Assembly: GCA_003508835.1 (NCBI GenBank)
Contig: PUFA01000021.1
Location: 4,876,501 to 4,940,500 of the forward strand
DNA: 64,000 nucleotides
Direction: 5' to 3'
Origin: Eonycteris spelaea
Lineage: Eukaryota; Chordata; Mammalia; Chiroptera; Pteropodidae
Below are positions 24,060-36,289 of this stretch, piece after piece. A program made the position numbers and the translations under genes. Numbering within the stretch: the stretch's first letter is position 1; each line of letters starts with the position of its first letter. Under the pieces are notes generated by a model. The model saw only the letters and a program-made list of their open reading frames with translations, was not told the DNA's origin and did not search any database.

Positions 24060-25440
24060 TTCCTATTTTTCTTAAGACTTCATTTTCCTAGGCAGTCTCA
24101 GATTGACAGAAAAGTTGGAGAGGAACGGAGGTGCCTCAGGCACCCCTGCGCCCCAAACGCCCAGCTCCCCATCACCTGCACCCCCACCAGAGTGGGGCAT
24201 GCGTCACCCCTTAGGAACCGGCATCGACACGTCGTCACCCAGAGTCGGAGGTGACGGGACGTCGCTCTTGGCGTCACACATTCCGTGGGTGTGGACGGAC
24301 GCTCACCACACACCCAGTGCCACCGCCCTTCGGGCCCCCGCGGCCCGGCCACCGGCCGTCTGTCACCGTCTCCGGCTTGGCCTTGGCCTTTCCCAGCGTC
24401 AGGCCAGCTGCTTCCCTTCAGGCACGTGCGTCCCGGCTCCTCCACGTCTCTCCGCGGCCCGATGGCTCGTTTCTTTCCCGCTCTGGGTAACACGCCCTTG
24501 TCTGGCTGGGCCGGAGTCGGTGTGCCATCACCGACCGAAGGACGTCTTGGTGACTTCCAGGTCGGGACGACTGTGAATAAAGCGGCTGTAAACATCGCGT
24601 GCGGGTTTCCGTGCGGACATGCGTTTGGTAAACTCCAGGAGGTGCAATGGCCGGGGCGGGGGTGGGGGGTGGTGGTGGCAGAGTGTGTCTTGTGAGGAAC
24701 TGCCAGGCCGTCTCCAAAGTGGCCACACCGTCAGGCGTGCCCGCCAGCAGCGGCGAGACACATTGCAGCCCCGCATCCTGCCGGCACCTGGTGCTCCAGG
24801 CCGCATCTCTGACGGGCACGTGGCACTGTCTCACGGTTCTGATCCCGCAGGGCGTGGGACAGCGTGTTCACACGCTCCGCGCCGCCTGCGTGTGAGGTGC
24901 CCATCAGGGGCTCTGGCCCATCCTTAAAGTGGATCGTTGCTGTTCTTACTGTTGAGCTTTGGGAATTCTTTGTATCTTTATTAGACGTGTCTTTTGCAAA
25001 TATTTTCTCCCGGGCGGTGGCTCGCCTTCTTATTCTCTTGAACCTGGCTTTTGAGCAGCAGAGACTCTCGGTTTGAATGCAGCCGGCTCGTCCGTCGTTT
25101 CTCCCGCGGGCTGGGCTTCTGGCGTCCTATCTGCAGCCACCTCCACGCCAAGGGCGTCAGTTGTCCCCATGCATCTCATAGGCCTTCTGCGGGTCGGCGT
25201 TTCACGTCTGGGCCCCTGACCCATCGGAGCCGACTTGGTGAAGGGCATGAGGTCCGTGTCGAGGTTCTTTTTGCATGTAGACATCCAGCTGTCCCAGCGC
25301 CACTGGGTGGAGAGGCCGTCCCTGCTCCGTCACCTTGTCCTTGCTCCTCTGTCCGAGACCAGGGGCTGCATCTCTGTGGGTCCGTTTCCGGCTCCATGCC
25401 AGTCCGCTGACCTGCTTGTCTGTCACTGCCCCGACACCGC
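24060..25440 (-). mobile_element. Long antisense L1 3' region, extremely GC-shifted
   Basis: The word order is that of antisense old L1M 3' sequence and is collinear over about 1.4 kb. Landmarks are 'cagattgacagaaaagttgg', 'ggacgtcttggtgacttcca', 'gtgaataaagcggctgtaaa', 'aactgccaggccgtctccaa', 'ttctttgtatctttattaga', 'ttttgcaaatattttctccc' and, near 25270, 'tgcatgtagacatccagctg'. Most diagnostic A/T positions have become G/C, and CpG is abundant, so the element now looks like the GC-rich host DNA. No frame survives. Confidence 0.75.
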
Positions 25441-26630
25441 CCAACGCCGCGTTGGCCGCTCCGGCTGCACAGAGAACCCTCGAGCGCTGAAGTCAGCCCC
25501 GGCTTCGCCCCCTGTCGATGCTGTGTCGGCTCCTTGGGGCCTTTCACCCCATGTGAACCGAGGGTCAGTCTGCTCCTGCCCGTGACGTGCCGGCACTGAG
25601 GCCTGCGTAGCCCGGCCACCTCCCCGCCCCACAGGCAGCCAGCCCCACAGTGTGAGTGAGGAGCAGAAGTCCCTCCAGGACTGAAACACGTTTCACTCTG
25701 AAGTCAGCCATGACCGTTGGCTCCCCGGCCCCATCTGAGCGGGGGCACCGGACATGCCTGACGCTGCAGAAGGAGGTCTCTGGGGCCAGAGTCCAAGGCC
25801 GCTGGGCTCAGGCCCTGACCAGGCGGGGTGTCCGCTAGGGTGGCCTGTGCCCTGGCTTGGCCACACCCTCCCCGTCCCAGGTCCTGGAGCCTCAGCCCGA
25901 ATATGCCTCAGGGGCCTGGGGGACGCCCCGACTTTGGGCTTGGGGGAACAGGGGACAGGGAGCTGATACCCGGAGAGGCTGGACAGAAGGATGAGGGGAC
26001 AAAGGGCCAAGAGGCAGTGAGTGTCCCTCCGGGGTCGAGCGCTGGACTGGACATGCAGGCAAACCCTGGGGCAGTGGGGGTGTCTGTGCACCCCTAGCCC
26101 CTGCCAGCCCCGAGATCCACCTTGGACACCCTGCTTGTGACAGGGGCGCCACAGCTGGCCCGGACCCCGGGCTCTCACTGACCAGCTGGTTCTCAGGCAC
26201 ACCGCCCACCTGCCTGGCCCCCCTCCACCCCTGCACCCCACTTGACTCTCACACCACCTGATGTCCCCCATCCAGCCCCGTCCACCAGCCTCCCAGGCCC
26301 CTGCACGGGGGGCTCCTGACGACACAGCACGAGGGGCTCGACTCAGCCTCCACAGGCCACCCCCCACCTCCTCCCCTCCTCAGAAATGCCCCTCGCCCCT
26401 CCATTGTCCCAGGCCCTGTGTGCCGTCACCCCGCAGTCCCCAGTGGGCACGATGCCCGCGCTCAGGACGGGGACTGCCCCCTCCCTGGCCTTCCCCCCCA
26501 CCACCGCCCCGCCACCAGGCTGGCCCTTCAGGGAGGAGAAGCCCCAAGCGCCCAGCTGGGCTCCCGAGGGCTTGGCTCACCACCCACCCCACCCGCCTGC
26601 AGCAGACACTGCTGCTCTCACTCTGCTTAT
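25441..26630. other. Intergenic GC-rich DNA
   Basis: C- and G-rich sequence with overlapping open frames of low complexity. Nothing recognised. Confidence 0.4.
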
Positions 26631-26674
26631 CAGTATTATTATTATCGCCATTATCGTTACCATTATTATTACGG
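26631..26674. repeat. ATT/TTA microsatellite
   Basis: Imperfect ATT repeat interrupted by CGCC, CG and ACC, in an otherwise GC-rich neighbourhood. Confidence 0.8.
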
Positions 26675-27009
26675 TGGATGAAGCAGCCGCAGCCTGGGAC
26701 AGTGGGTTGGGGACGGGGTGGTGGAGGACGGCAGGGGGCTGGCAGCTGCGGAGCAGGACGGTGGCCTGGGACCAATGGCCGGCCCAGGCTGGCTGGGCCT
26801 CAGAGGCGGCGGGGACTTCCATAGGACGGCCCCCCAGCTCCGCCGCCCTTGGGGGGAGCAGCCTGGCGACCTTCAGCACGGCTCCCAGGCAGGGGCAGGG
26901 CTGGACAAGAGCAGGGGCCTGGCCGCCCTGTGGCCTGAGAGCAGGAGCCAGGTGGCCACGGCGTGGCTGGTGGTCCAGGCGGGCTGCCGAGGGTGCTGCG
27001 CAGACCTCG
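26675..27009. other. Intergenic, nothing recognised
   Basis: GC-rich spacer between a microsatellite and a lower-GC motif cluster. A long open frame crosses it without recognisable protein content. Confidence 0.4.
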
Positions 27010-27140
27010 TCAGCCGAGTTAATGTGTAATTCTGTACCCCCTGCCCTGCGGGTGTCTCTTAGCCCAGCGCTATTGTTCGATAAGAATTTAATGAGAAGAA
27101 GGAAAGAAAAGCACCTGATAACAGCCTTTTCTCACGTGAG
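27010..27140. promoter_or_regulatory. Candidate enhancer: HNF1-like, GATA and E-box motifs
   Basis: An AT-rich island in GC-rich DNA. It has an HNF1-like 'gttaatgtgtaattc' (27019-27033), GATAAG at 27079-27084, TGATAA at 27116-27121 and the E-box CACGTG at 27133-27138. It lacks any repeat signature that I recognise. This would fit an epithelial enhancer about 12.5 kb upstream of SLC9A3. Function is inferred from motifs alone. Confidence 0.35.
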
Positions 27141-28180
27141 ACGCGCTGAGGTCATGGGGGGTCCCGGGAGAGGGTCAGAGTCCACTCCTTGGCCCGCCCC
27201 TGCAGCCCCCCTCGTCCCCGCATCCAGCCCCTCCCCTGTGGGGCCTCTGGGGCGACACCTCTGCCCCGATCTTCACGGGAAGCTTCAGGGGTCTGTTTTA
27301 CTGCTGTTTTGTGCCACTTTTACCACAGGCTGCTGCCTCGCGGAGGGGCTTGTCTGCGCAGGCCGTCCAGGGGACCCAGGCACCCCCGTCTCCGCGTGCT
27401 TTTCCCTCTTGGCGCGCAGACAGCAGTCCAGGGAGGGCAAGGTCAGGGGCGGGGACTGCGGAGTCACGCCGTCCGAACAGGCAGTTCCCTTCCTGCAGGC
27501 AGGTCAAGGTGGCAGGTGGGGCCCGGCACAGCACGTGCGGTGCAAGGCGAGAACGCGGAATGCCATCAACGGGGCTCACCTCGGAGCCCCTCCTGCGTCG
27601 GGGGAGGGGTGCCGGGGTGCTGACGACCGCGGGCCAGCTGCCAGGGGGCAGTGAGGACAGTGACTAAGTCCTGATTCCTGCTGTCCCCGGCACATCCTAC
27701 CGGGGCGGGGTGGGCACAGCCAGGGTGCCGGCCTGTGCCAGCCAGAGGAATGCCTCTCAGGAGCAAGCGGGGCCTCTCCCCGGCCTTGCCCTCTGCCTCT
27801 TGCCACCCCAGCTCCACAGCACGTGCCTCGAGCCAGAGCCAGAGCCCCCTGCCGCGTGGAAGCTGCACCTCCGCCCTCCTCCTGGGGGAGAAGGCAGGGC
27901 CCCTCCCAGATGAGCTGATCCAGAGGCAAGGTGGACACTCCTGTGTCAGAGAACAGTTCATGGGCCACGCCCTGGGGCTTCCTGCCGAGGGAAGACGTAC
28001 AGAGGTCACTGTCCTGGTGTCAGGGCACATGAGTTCACGCAGCTGGCCCTGCTGGCCGGCCCGTGCCCTTGCCTGGCATGGGGCAGCCAAGCACCTGCAC
28101 CAGCCCCCACTGACCCCGGACACAGGGGCTGTTAACGCGAGCTGCTGGGCTGGGCGCTGCTGCCATTGGCCCACCCAACA
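27141..28180. other. Intergenic, nothing recognised
   Basis: GC-rich DNA. No exon, RNA gene or repeat supported. Confidence 0.4.
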
Positions 28181-28236
28181 GATGAGCCGGTCAGACGAGG
28201 GTTAAGCAAGTCTCCAGAGGCCACACAGCCAGCCCT
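28181..28236 (-). repeat. MIR-like remnant
   Basis: Resembles the antisense MIR core: 'acagatgagccggtcag', then 'gggttaagcaagtctccaga', then 'ggccacacagccagcc'. It is short and partly decayed, so the family call is tentative. Confidence 0.5.
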
Positions 28237-28293
28237 GGGGTGGGGGGCGGGGCAGGCAGGAGTCCCAGTCCCTGGCCCAGGGGCTGCAGCAGG

Positions 28294-28347
28294 CCCACCC
28301 ACCGGCTGTGCTCTATGCTGCCCACCCACAGGCTGTGCTCTGTGCTG
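28294..28347. repeat. 27-bp tandem duplication
   Basis: Two adjacent 27-bp copies, 28294-28320 and 28321-28347, differ at two positions. The core is 'ggctgtgctct(a/g)tgctg'. Confidence 0.85.
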
Positions 28348-31300
28348 CCTGAGGGAGCATGTCCTGAGGCTGCGGGCCAGGCTGACCACGGCAGCCTCCA
28401 CTTCCCTGTGGGCAGAGTGTCCGTCTTGCTGGCCTGCTGTGAGGGTTCCCAGGGGCATTAGGGGAAACGTGGGGTGGGCACACGAGAGGCAGCCGCTCAC
28501 CGTTGTGACTGTCCTGTGTAGCCGATGCCACTCTAGGAAGGGAGGTTCAGAAACAGGACGACAAGCACATTCACTTGCTGACCGGCATGAAGGACCGAAG
28601 GACCGTGCCCCCTCCGAGGCCGAGCCCCAAGGCGGCCAACGCCTCCCGACACAGCGGGCGCTGAGCCTGCCGCTCCCGTGTGCGCACTCCGGGGTGGGCG
28701 GTGCTCGTAAACGCCGGAGGCCCCGCTGGGCAGCGCAGGCCTCAGGCAGGGGAGCGGGTGCCGGGCTCGGCGGATGCCGTGAAGTCGGGTCACGTCTGCA
28801 GAAAGGCAACGCGCAGCACCTCTGTGTGAGGGGGCGGCGAGCACAGGGCCACTCACCTAGGCTGCGGGCGTCTGGGCCCCGGGCAGGCGAGTGTGAGCCG
28901 GCAGGGGCTGACGGCGGTGGCGGTTCTGCCGAGGACCCTGTGCAGATCCACGGAAAACGCGCTCATTTTCACAAGCCGAGATGGCAGAAGCGGGAGAGTC
29001 TCAGTTTTGAAAATGTTATTCCCGAAACCTGAACTTGCAGCGGCAGCTTCCCGCCTCTCGGCCCAGGGACGCCGGCGTCCACCCCGGCTTGGCTGCCCGC
29101 GGTCCAGGAAGCACAGTGGAACCGGGGAGGAAACACTCGAGTTTATAATTGTGCACCCCAGGGGGCTGCCGTTGGGGCAGGAGCGGGGAGTGGCACTTTG
29201 CACGCCCTGTCCAGGGCACTAAGCCGTGACTCAGACGGCACTGGCCTCCCCAGAATTACCCCATAAACCCAGCTGCCGCTGTTTCTGGAGAGAAGTCCTG
29301 GTTTATGTCCAACACAACCACATTGTTTTACAGCCCGCCGACCACGGCCCAGCCCACACCCACGGGGGGCCTCGTGGCCAGGCCCAGTGGGTGCTCAGAG
29401 CCCGGCTGCGGGGAATCTGTCCTGGGCTCGTCCTGGGCTCGGCCGGGGTGGGTCTGGGTGGGGCTGAGGGACAAGTGCAGAGCGATACAGACCCCTCCGG
29501 CAGGGGGGACTGGGCCAGAGGGGCACAGCTGGGCTTCGAGGGGGGGCGCCCTGGGACTTTTGTCTGAGCCGCCTGAAGTCCGTGGTGGCCAGGGTGCCAC
29601 CCCCAATGCCCCACGCTACACAGAGGCAGCGAGGGCCCTACAGGACCTGCTCTCTGGACGACAGTCTCGGCGTCCCTTCCCTCCTGTCCCATGGCCGTGG
29701 TGTGGGACGGTCCCAACTCAGATGGCATTGCTACCGCCTGCAGGGACCCCACGGTCTGCCTCACGTGGAGCAGGGCGAGGAAGGGCGGTGATGAGCCACA
29801 GGGGCCGGCTCTGCACGGGCCACCGCCAGCCACGTGGTGGGGCCCAAGCCGCCAGGCATCCCTGCCTCAGCTCCCCATCTGCTGGAGGGGAGGTGTGGTC
29901 CCAGGTTTGTCCTCCCTCAGTCCTGCTTTTGGTCATTCCACAGACGGGAAAACCAAGCCTCAGAGAGGCCACGCGCCCGGCCACGCGCCACGGCCCCCGT
30001 GGAAGCGCCTGTGTCAGGCGAGCGTGTAGCGGGGACCCGGCAGGCCTCGGGGCCACTGCAGAGCAGAGGAAAACGTGTGGGGCCGAGCGGCGAGCTGCAG
30101 CTCCTGTCACGGGCCCGTGACGCTGCCACTGAAGAGGGACGCGCCGGATGGGCGGCACATCCGGACCCCTGGGACGGCCCCCTCGATGCCGAGTCACAGC
30201 CACCAGGCTCAGAGGGGCGCCGCCTCCTGGGACAGGGAGACGCTTGTCCCCAGCATCATCCAGCCACCTCCCTCCTCGGCCATGGCAGGCTGCCCAGGGC
30301 CCGGCTGGGGGCTCTATAGGACCCATACGCCCAAGGGGGCCCAGGGCCGTGAGAGGGCGCAGCGTGACTGGCCCTGTTCGCCCGCACCGGCAGGAGACTC
30401 TGGGAGTGAGGCAGGCGTGGCCAGCCCCTATCCTGGCAGTGCTCAAGTCTTCCTGAGGCAGCGACCAGAAGCCTTTGGGGGCCCCCTGCCCTTCCCCCCT
30501 TCCCCCCCCCCCGCTCTGCCCGCCCAGCGGTTTGAGGGGAGGGGCTGGGTGGGGGTGGGAGGGAGCAGGCGCTGGCCGGGACCTTGACTCTGTGCCCCGA
30601 CTTTCCCATCTGAAAGGCTAATTTGTGCAAATGAGCGTCCAGCTCAGCTCTGCCCGGAATTCATCCCCACCCGGAAAGCTGCAGATGTCCATCTCTTGGA
30701 AAACTTTCCGCTGCGGGGGGGGGAGGCCAGCCGGCCCCACTTGCCGGCCTCCGGCTTGCCGTCTGGGGCCCGGCCCCCACGCCCCGCCCAGCACCCCCTC
30801 AGCGGTCCAGCCCCTGAGGCAGGGCACACGGAGCCACTGTGACCTGCCCCCCCCCACCCCCGGGCTCAGAGACACATGGGGGAGGGGCCTGCACACCGCA
30901 CCGGTCCTGTCTGAGGGTCCCACCTGACCAGAGCCCCACGAGGACCCTCGCAAACAGGACTCCAAAGTGGGGGACGGCTTGTGTGGCATGCAGCCTGAAG
31001 GCCCCCAGGGGCAGCGGTGGCACAGCGGCCACTCAGCCACTGGCTTCTGAGGACCGTGAAGGACACTCTGGCCCCCGCTGGGCACGGAGGTTCCAGTTTT
31101 CCAGCACGGTTCCCGGAAACCAGCAGGACAGAGGGCGGTGAAGGTGACACTTGAGAGGGCCGCAGGGCGGGCGGCCCCACCCAGCCCCCAGAGCAGGGGC
31201 CCAGGCAGCCGGCGCCCAGCCCTGCTCCGCCCGCCTCTCCCAGGCTCCAGCCAGGCAGCGCCTGCGGGGTCGGGCGTGGCTGAGCCCCTGCGGCCCCTCC

Positions 31301-33699
31301 ACCTCCGCACCCCGATCCCAGCGGCTCCGTGGGCACGCGAAGGCCGGGTTCGCTCCGGCGCCTGCAGCTCTCTGAACCTGGAGGCTGCCGACCAGGCTCC
31401 AGCCCTGGCTTCTGCTGAAGAATCTGAGCAGAAGGGCAAACCCACACGCGCGTCAACGGCTGATTTTCACAGCAGCAGCAGGAGCTTCGAAAGCCGGCCC
31501 ACCGAGCAGCAAAACCGCCTCTCCAGGATGTCCTCCTGGATTCTTTCTAGAGGAAACGCCCCCAGGAGCGAACATGGCAGCGAGGCTTCATCCACCTCTG
31601 CGGACAGGGGCTGCCCTGCGCACGCAGGCCCCGGCGCGGGGTTGGGGAGGTGGTCTGGCTTTCAGGAGCACAGTGCAAACCCCTGGGCGGCCGCAGGCTT
31701 GGGAGCTCCTGCGTCCCCCGGGACACATCACCCGGCCCCGGCCGCCCCACGCGGCCCTGCCCCTTATTGCCACTGGCTTCCCACCCCGTTTGCTCCGCCT
31801 GATACTGGTGATGGACAGGTGAGGTGGGCTCGGGCTGGCCAGGGACGCCTGCCATTCTCGGGCCAGGGGCCAGGCCAGCCTGCAGCCCCCATGTGGGCTC
31901 CGTGGGCTCGCGGCTTCTCCCGCACTTCCGCGAGCTGTGGTGGCCCCTTGTCTGCGAGGCCCAGGGAGCAGGGAGGACACAGGGGTGCACAGCACGGGTG
32001 CGTGCGTGGTTTCAGGGTACAGCTTGGCACTGCCTTCCTGCCAGTGCATCACAGTGGGTGGCCACCCGGGGGACAGTGAGGCTCTTCGCTATAAACGAGA
32101 ACTTGCCCAGGCGCAGGGGGCCTGGGTCTGAGGCTCTGAGCTTCTGTCTCCCATATCGCGTCTGCCTGGAAGGGCCTGGGGCCGCCAGGCCCTTCTGACT
32201 CAAAAGGAAGCCATGGGAACTGAGGCGTGGGGGCCATCAAGCCCCAGAGGAGGGGTTCCCTGGGTGGACGGTTGCTGGTTGCTCACCTGACCAGGAGAGT
32301 CCTTCCTGCAGCGAGGTCCACAGAGCCACAGCACAGGGGCCTTGGAGGGTGGCCGCGGGGACCGCCAGGGCCCACCGAGGCCCCCATGGCTACCAGCAGC
32401 AGCAGCAGACAGCGGCAGCAGGCATCACTGCAGGCGGGCCAGCACATGCTGCCCTGGGCGCCAGCACTCTCCGGGGGCCAGCTCTGAGGGACACCGTGCA
32501 GAGAGGGCAGGCTTCTCATTGTGGTATGAGGGACACCCCAGTCTCTGCCCCCAGTTGTTCTGAGAGACCCCAAATGTTTCCAGGGGCTGGGGACGTTGGC
32601 GGGCTCTGGGGTCTGCAGCCAGCACGCAGCGTGGGGTCAGCCAAGAGGGCTGTCGAGTTGTCCTTAGGGGTGGATGAACACCCAGAGGTGGGCCTGGCGG
32701 GACCAGGATGGGGGTCTGAGCGAGTATCCTGGGAAACAGGCAGATCCATGGATGAGCCAGATCAAAAAGCTCGGCCCAGTGAGCCCCGCTCCATCCAGCT
32801 GGGACACACCCCAGAGTCCCAGGGGGCCTCCTCCTCCCAGGAGACCTGGATGACCACTCGAGTGTGGGAAGTCCCAGGGACACCAGCGAGAGCTGAATTC
32901 TGTGTGAGCAGTGTCTAGGGCCCCAGCCATGAAGCGGCGGGTGGGCCTAGGCCTCAGACACGGTGAGGTCCCAACGGCGACAGCCCTGTGTCTCCCCTGC
33001 CCGGGGTCTGGGCTGCGGGCTCTGTGCCCTGCCCTCTGATGTCGCAGGGAGGGCCACATCCCATGCATTGACCGCGGGCGTGTCTGCGCTGTGTGTGAAC
33101 CGGGAGTCCGGGCCAGGCCGGCTACGGGGAAGTGAGCGTAACGGGAGCGCCCGGGGACACTGACGAGGCCCAAAGGCAGAAGCAGCCGTCTCGGCACAGA
33201 TGTGAGGACCGGGCTTTTCCCCGTACTCGCTCTGCGTGAGCGACAGAGCCTGAGTCACGGGATGCGAGCGACCGCGCAGCGTCAGGGCTGGGACACGTGA
33301 GTGATGCTCACGTGGAGAGAGGGAGGCCACCTGCCACATCGCACCTGAAACGGCACAGTAGGCCATTCTTCGCTCTCAGTCGCAGTGCAGGAATAGGACC
33401 CGCGAAGATCGACCTCGTTAGCCCTTGATGAGAGAAAACGAGCAAGCACATTAAACACCGAAGACCCCGGGGGACCACGGAGCGATGCAGGGGGCGCTGC
33501 GACGTGCACCCCCACGGAAAGCGGGGCGCTCCGTTGAATATGCCGCCTCGGCCTCGGGCGAGCAGTGTGACGAGGCACAGAGGGGGAATTCCATTGATGA
33601 TAAGGAGCCCGTTCAACCTGAAAACAGCAGCCCCGCAGGTGGCTGAGATCATGGAGAGCGAAGCCGCCCTCACGGGACGACGGTGTCTAACATAGCTCT
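28348..33699. other. Intergenic GC/CpG-rich DNA
   Basis: No gene was found in about 5.3 kb. A short MIR-like remnant ('cagacgggaaaaccaagcct', then 'cagagaggcc') lies at 29934-29970. C and G homopolymer runs occur near 30495-30512 and 30713-30722. A mixed block at 30590-30710 contains 'gctaatttgtgcaaatgag' and could be a noncoding element. The part after 33250 may belong to the adjoining L1 fossil. Confidence 0.4.
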
Positions 33700-34480
33700 C
33701 CGGCGGCCGAGAGCAGCGAGAATTGCAGATTTGAGCAGCACGATGGCCAAGCTGACGAAATGGACAAACACAGCACCCCACGTCCAAGAACTGCAGGGGT
33801 TACGCACCCTCGTCGAGAGCACTGGGCGCCTGCCAGAGCTCGGGCTCTCACTCACAGTCTGACATTGCCATGGCGGGTTAGATTGCCTCCGATCTCGGAG
33901 GCAGAGGGGCGGGGGAAATCTCCAAATGTTTGGAAACTGAGCAGCTGCCACCAAAAATGCACTTGTAAGTGACCACGTCAAGGCAGAAATCACGGTAAAA
34001 ACCAAAACATAGTTCGAGTTGAATAAGGAAAGTACAGTATATTATACAACCACTGGAATGCACAAGAGTAGTCATCAGAAGGAATTTCATAGCTCATTGA
34101 AAAGGTCGTATACGAAGAGAAACACTGAAATCAATGATATAATGTCCAATTCAAGAAGCTAGAAAAAGAACATCAAAATAAAAGCAAAGAAAGTAGAAGG
34201 AAAGAAAGCATTTAGAAGTCTGTGAGAGGGGTCACGGGGAGTCCGTGAGAGGGGTCACAGGAAGGCAGTGGAGAGAATCAACAAGACCAGACTCTGGCTC
34301 CGTGAACAGACTAGTAAGTTGACACGAAACAGAGTAAGAAGGCATCGTGAACTTTACATCAAGAAACATGGAATTTTTGATGGAGGGAGCAAATTCCTTG
34401 AAAATACAATTTACCAAAATGACCACAAAAAGAAACAGAAAGTCTGAATAGTCCCATACTTCTTGAAGAAATGAAATTCA
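33700..34480 (+). mobile_element. L1 ORF2 fossil, sense
   Basis: The word order follows L1 ORF2 from the endonuclease region onwards. It has 'acacagcaccccacgtcca' (family: aacactccacccaacaaca), 'caaatgtttggaaactgagc', 'ggcagaaatcacggtaaaaa', 'caagaagctagaaaaagaac' and 'agaaagtctgaatagtccc'. The right half is AT-rich and clear. The left half is strongly GC-shifted. No intact frame remains. Confidence 0.65.
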
Positions 34481-34549
34481 CGCTATGATGCCTTTCTGCC
34501 TAGAACAGGGCAGACCCGGCCGGCAGCTGGGAAGGGACCCCCCCTCCCC

Positions 34550-34735
34550 CGCCAGGCGTCTTGCGTGTCTTTCGTTAGATTTCTTTCCCTAGGTGTTTCA
34601 TATTTTTCGAAGCTGCGTAAATCGTGTTTTAAAGTGAACTCTCGTGTTCTGAACCGTCTGTTGCGGGGTGTAGAAATGAGGCGGATTTCGGAATCGATTT
34701 CGTAGTCAGACCCTGTTGACCACCCCCCTGAACCC
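34550..34735 (-). mobile_element. L1 ORF2 fossil, antisense, GC-shifted
   Basis: Matches the antisense ORF2 word order 'tcgttagatttctttcccta', 'ggtgtttcatatttttcga', 'gtgtagaaatgaggcgg' and 'aatcgatttcgtagtcag'. It lies only about 70 bp from a sense ORF2 fossil, in the opposite orientation. Confidence 0.6.
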
Positions 34736-36289
34736 CGATGGCGCCCTGTTCTGGGACGTTTGTCCCCTCCCCCCACCCGCCGCCTCGCCCCCGCTTGGCG
34801 AGCGTGCAGCACAGGGCGGGGGCTCTGGCCGGCTCTGACCTGCAGGCACGTTGCCCAGCTGCCCGGCAGGAGCTCGCTCTCCCCTGGGTGTGTGGGTGCC
34901 GTGTCAGGTGAAGGACGCTTGCCTCACCTCCATGCTAAGCTTGCAAAGTTTTCCTCCTTGCTCCGTCTGACTCTCCGGAGGCGGCACGAGCTCCCACCCG
35001 GTCTGCCGAGCAGCCGCTGGCCAGCGCCTCCGACGCCCGCAGGGCCTGCACCTGCCGCCCCGCGTTTTGCAGCATTCAGCTGGTCCCTTGCGTTTGGGGT
35101 GATGGCAGTTGTGTCTTCGGCCTGGTTGGTGGGCCTGGGCAGGGCAGGACACAGCTGGTCACCAGCTCCCCCAGCACCCCCTCCCAGGATCGGAAGGTCT
35201 CAGCGAGGAGATGGAGGCTGGGGATCTGCCGTGACTTTGGGTGGGGTGCCGTTTCTATGGCAGGAGTCCCAGCCAGGGGACGTCAGGGGACACAGCTGTG
35301 GTGGGGTCTCTTCCAGCACTGTGGGCCTTGCCCAGAAAGGAGGGGGAGCGGAGACCCTGAGGAGGAGGGGTGCCCCAGAGAGCCAGGCTCCCTCCACAGG
35401 ATGTGGCCGGGGGTCAGCAGGACTTTAGGGGGCCTGACAGGGACAGGAGTCGGAAAAGTCTTCCTCAGGAGCTCAGCGGAGTCAGGGACTCCCTCCCCAA
35501 GGGTGGAGGGGACGCCAAGCAGGGTCACAGGGGTTAGGGCAGGCCCAGGTCCCCCAGGACCTCGACCCTGCCCCGGACCCCCCACTCGCTGGGCCCCAGC
35601 AGTGGAAGGGATCGGGGCGTGACTGCGACCCAGCCCTTGGCCACAGTCCAGTGGGTCGGAGGGCATGTCCTGGGACACTGGCTGAGGAGGCGGTGTTGGA
35701 GCTGCTGGCTTGAGACATGGCTTCCAGAAGCCTCTCACCCGGCGGTGGGCTGGAGGTCCCGAGCCCCACCCGAGGCCCGGAGGCACCACAGGCTGACCCC
35801 GGAAGGGCCCGTGCGGGAGGTCCGTCGTGACAGACGCAGCCCCACTCCAGCAGTCAGGTCTGGCTGGCCGGCGCCCACTCCCCGAGGGCCTGGGGTCTCT
35901 GCGTGTCGCGCACGGCGGGTGCTCAGCCAGTTGCTGGCTGGGAGTGTCTGAATCAGGGCCCTTCCCGTCTTTGGGAGCTAACATGTGACCACTCTGGGTG
36001 CCGAGGGCCTGTGTGTGCAGCCTACATGGCTTAAACCTGACTTTCATCCCTCCTGTGTCGTCTGCAAAAGCGTAGGTTCTGAACCCTTATTCACAAGATG
36101 TTTTTCACAAGCCACGTGAGTGAATTTCATCACCGGAAGTTACCGCGATGGACCAGAAGCGAGCGAAGTGCTTCACTTTTATTGTCTTAATTTTGAGTTG
36201 CTCGTGGCAAGCTTTTAGACTGCAGCGCATTTGGGACTGGTTATTTGCATTCTGTTAACATTTCAAGTCCGCCGTGTGGTCACTGCGTT
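34736..36289. other. Intergenic, nothing recognised
   Basis: GC-rich to about 36040, then a lower-GC block to 36290 ('tttattgtcttaattttgag'), possibly repeat-derived or noncoding. No exon supported. Confidence 0.35.

Noticed and set aside
26386..27654. 422-codon open frame on the + strand
   Set aside because: Its composition is Pro/Ala/Gly/Arg-rich with no domain, it spans a microsatellite and a motif cluster, and overlapping frames are equally long. It reflects few stop codons in GC-rich DNA.
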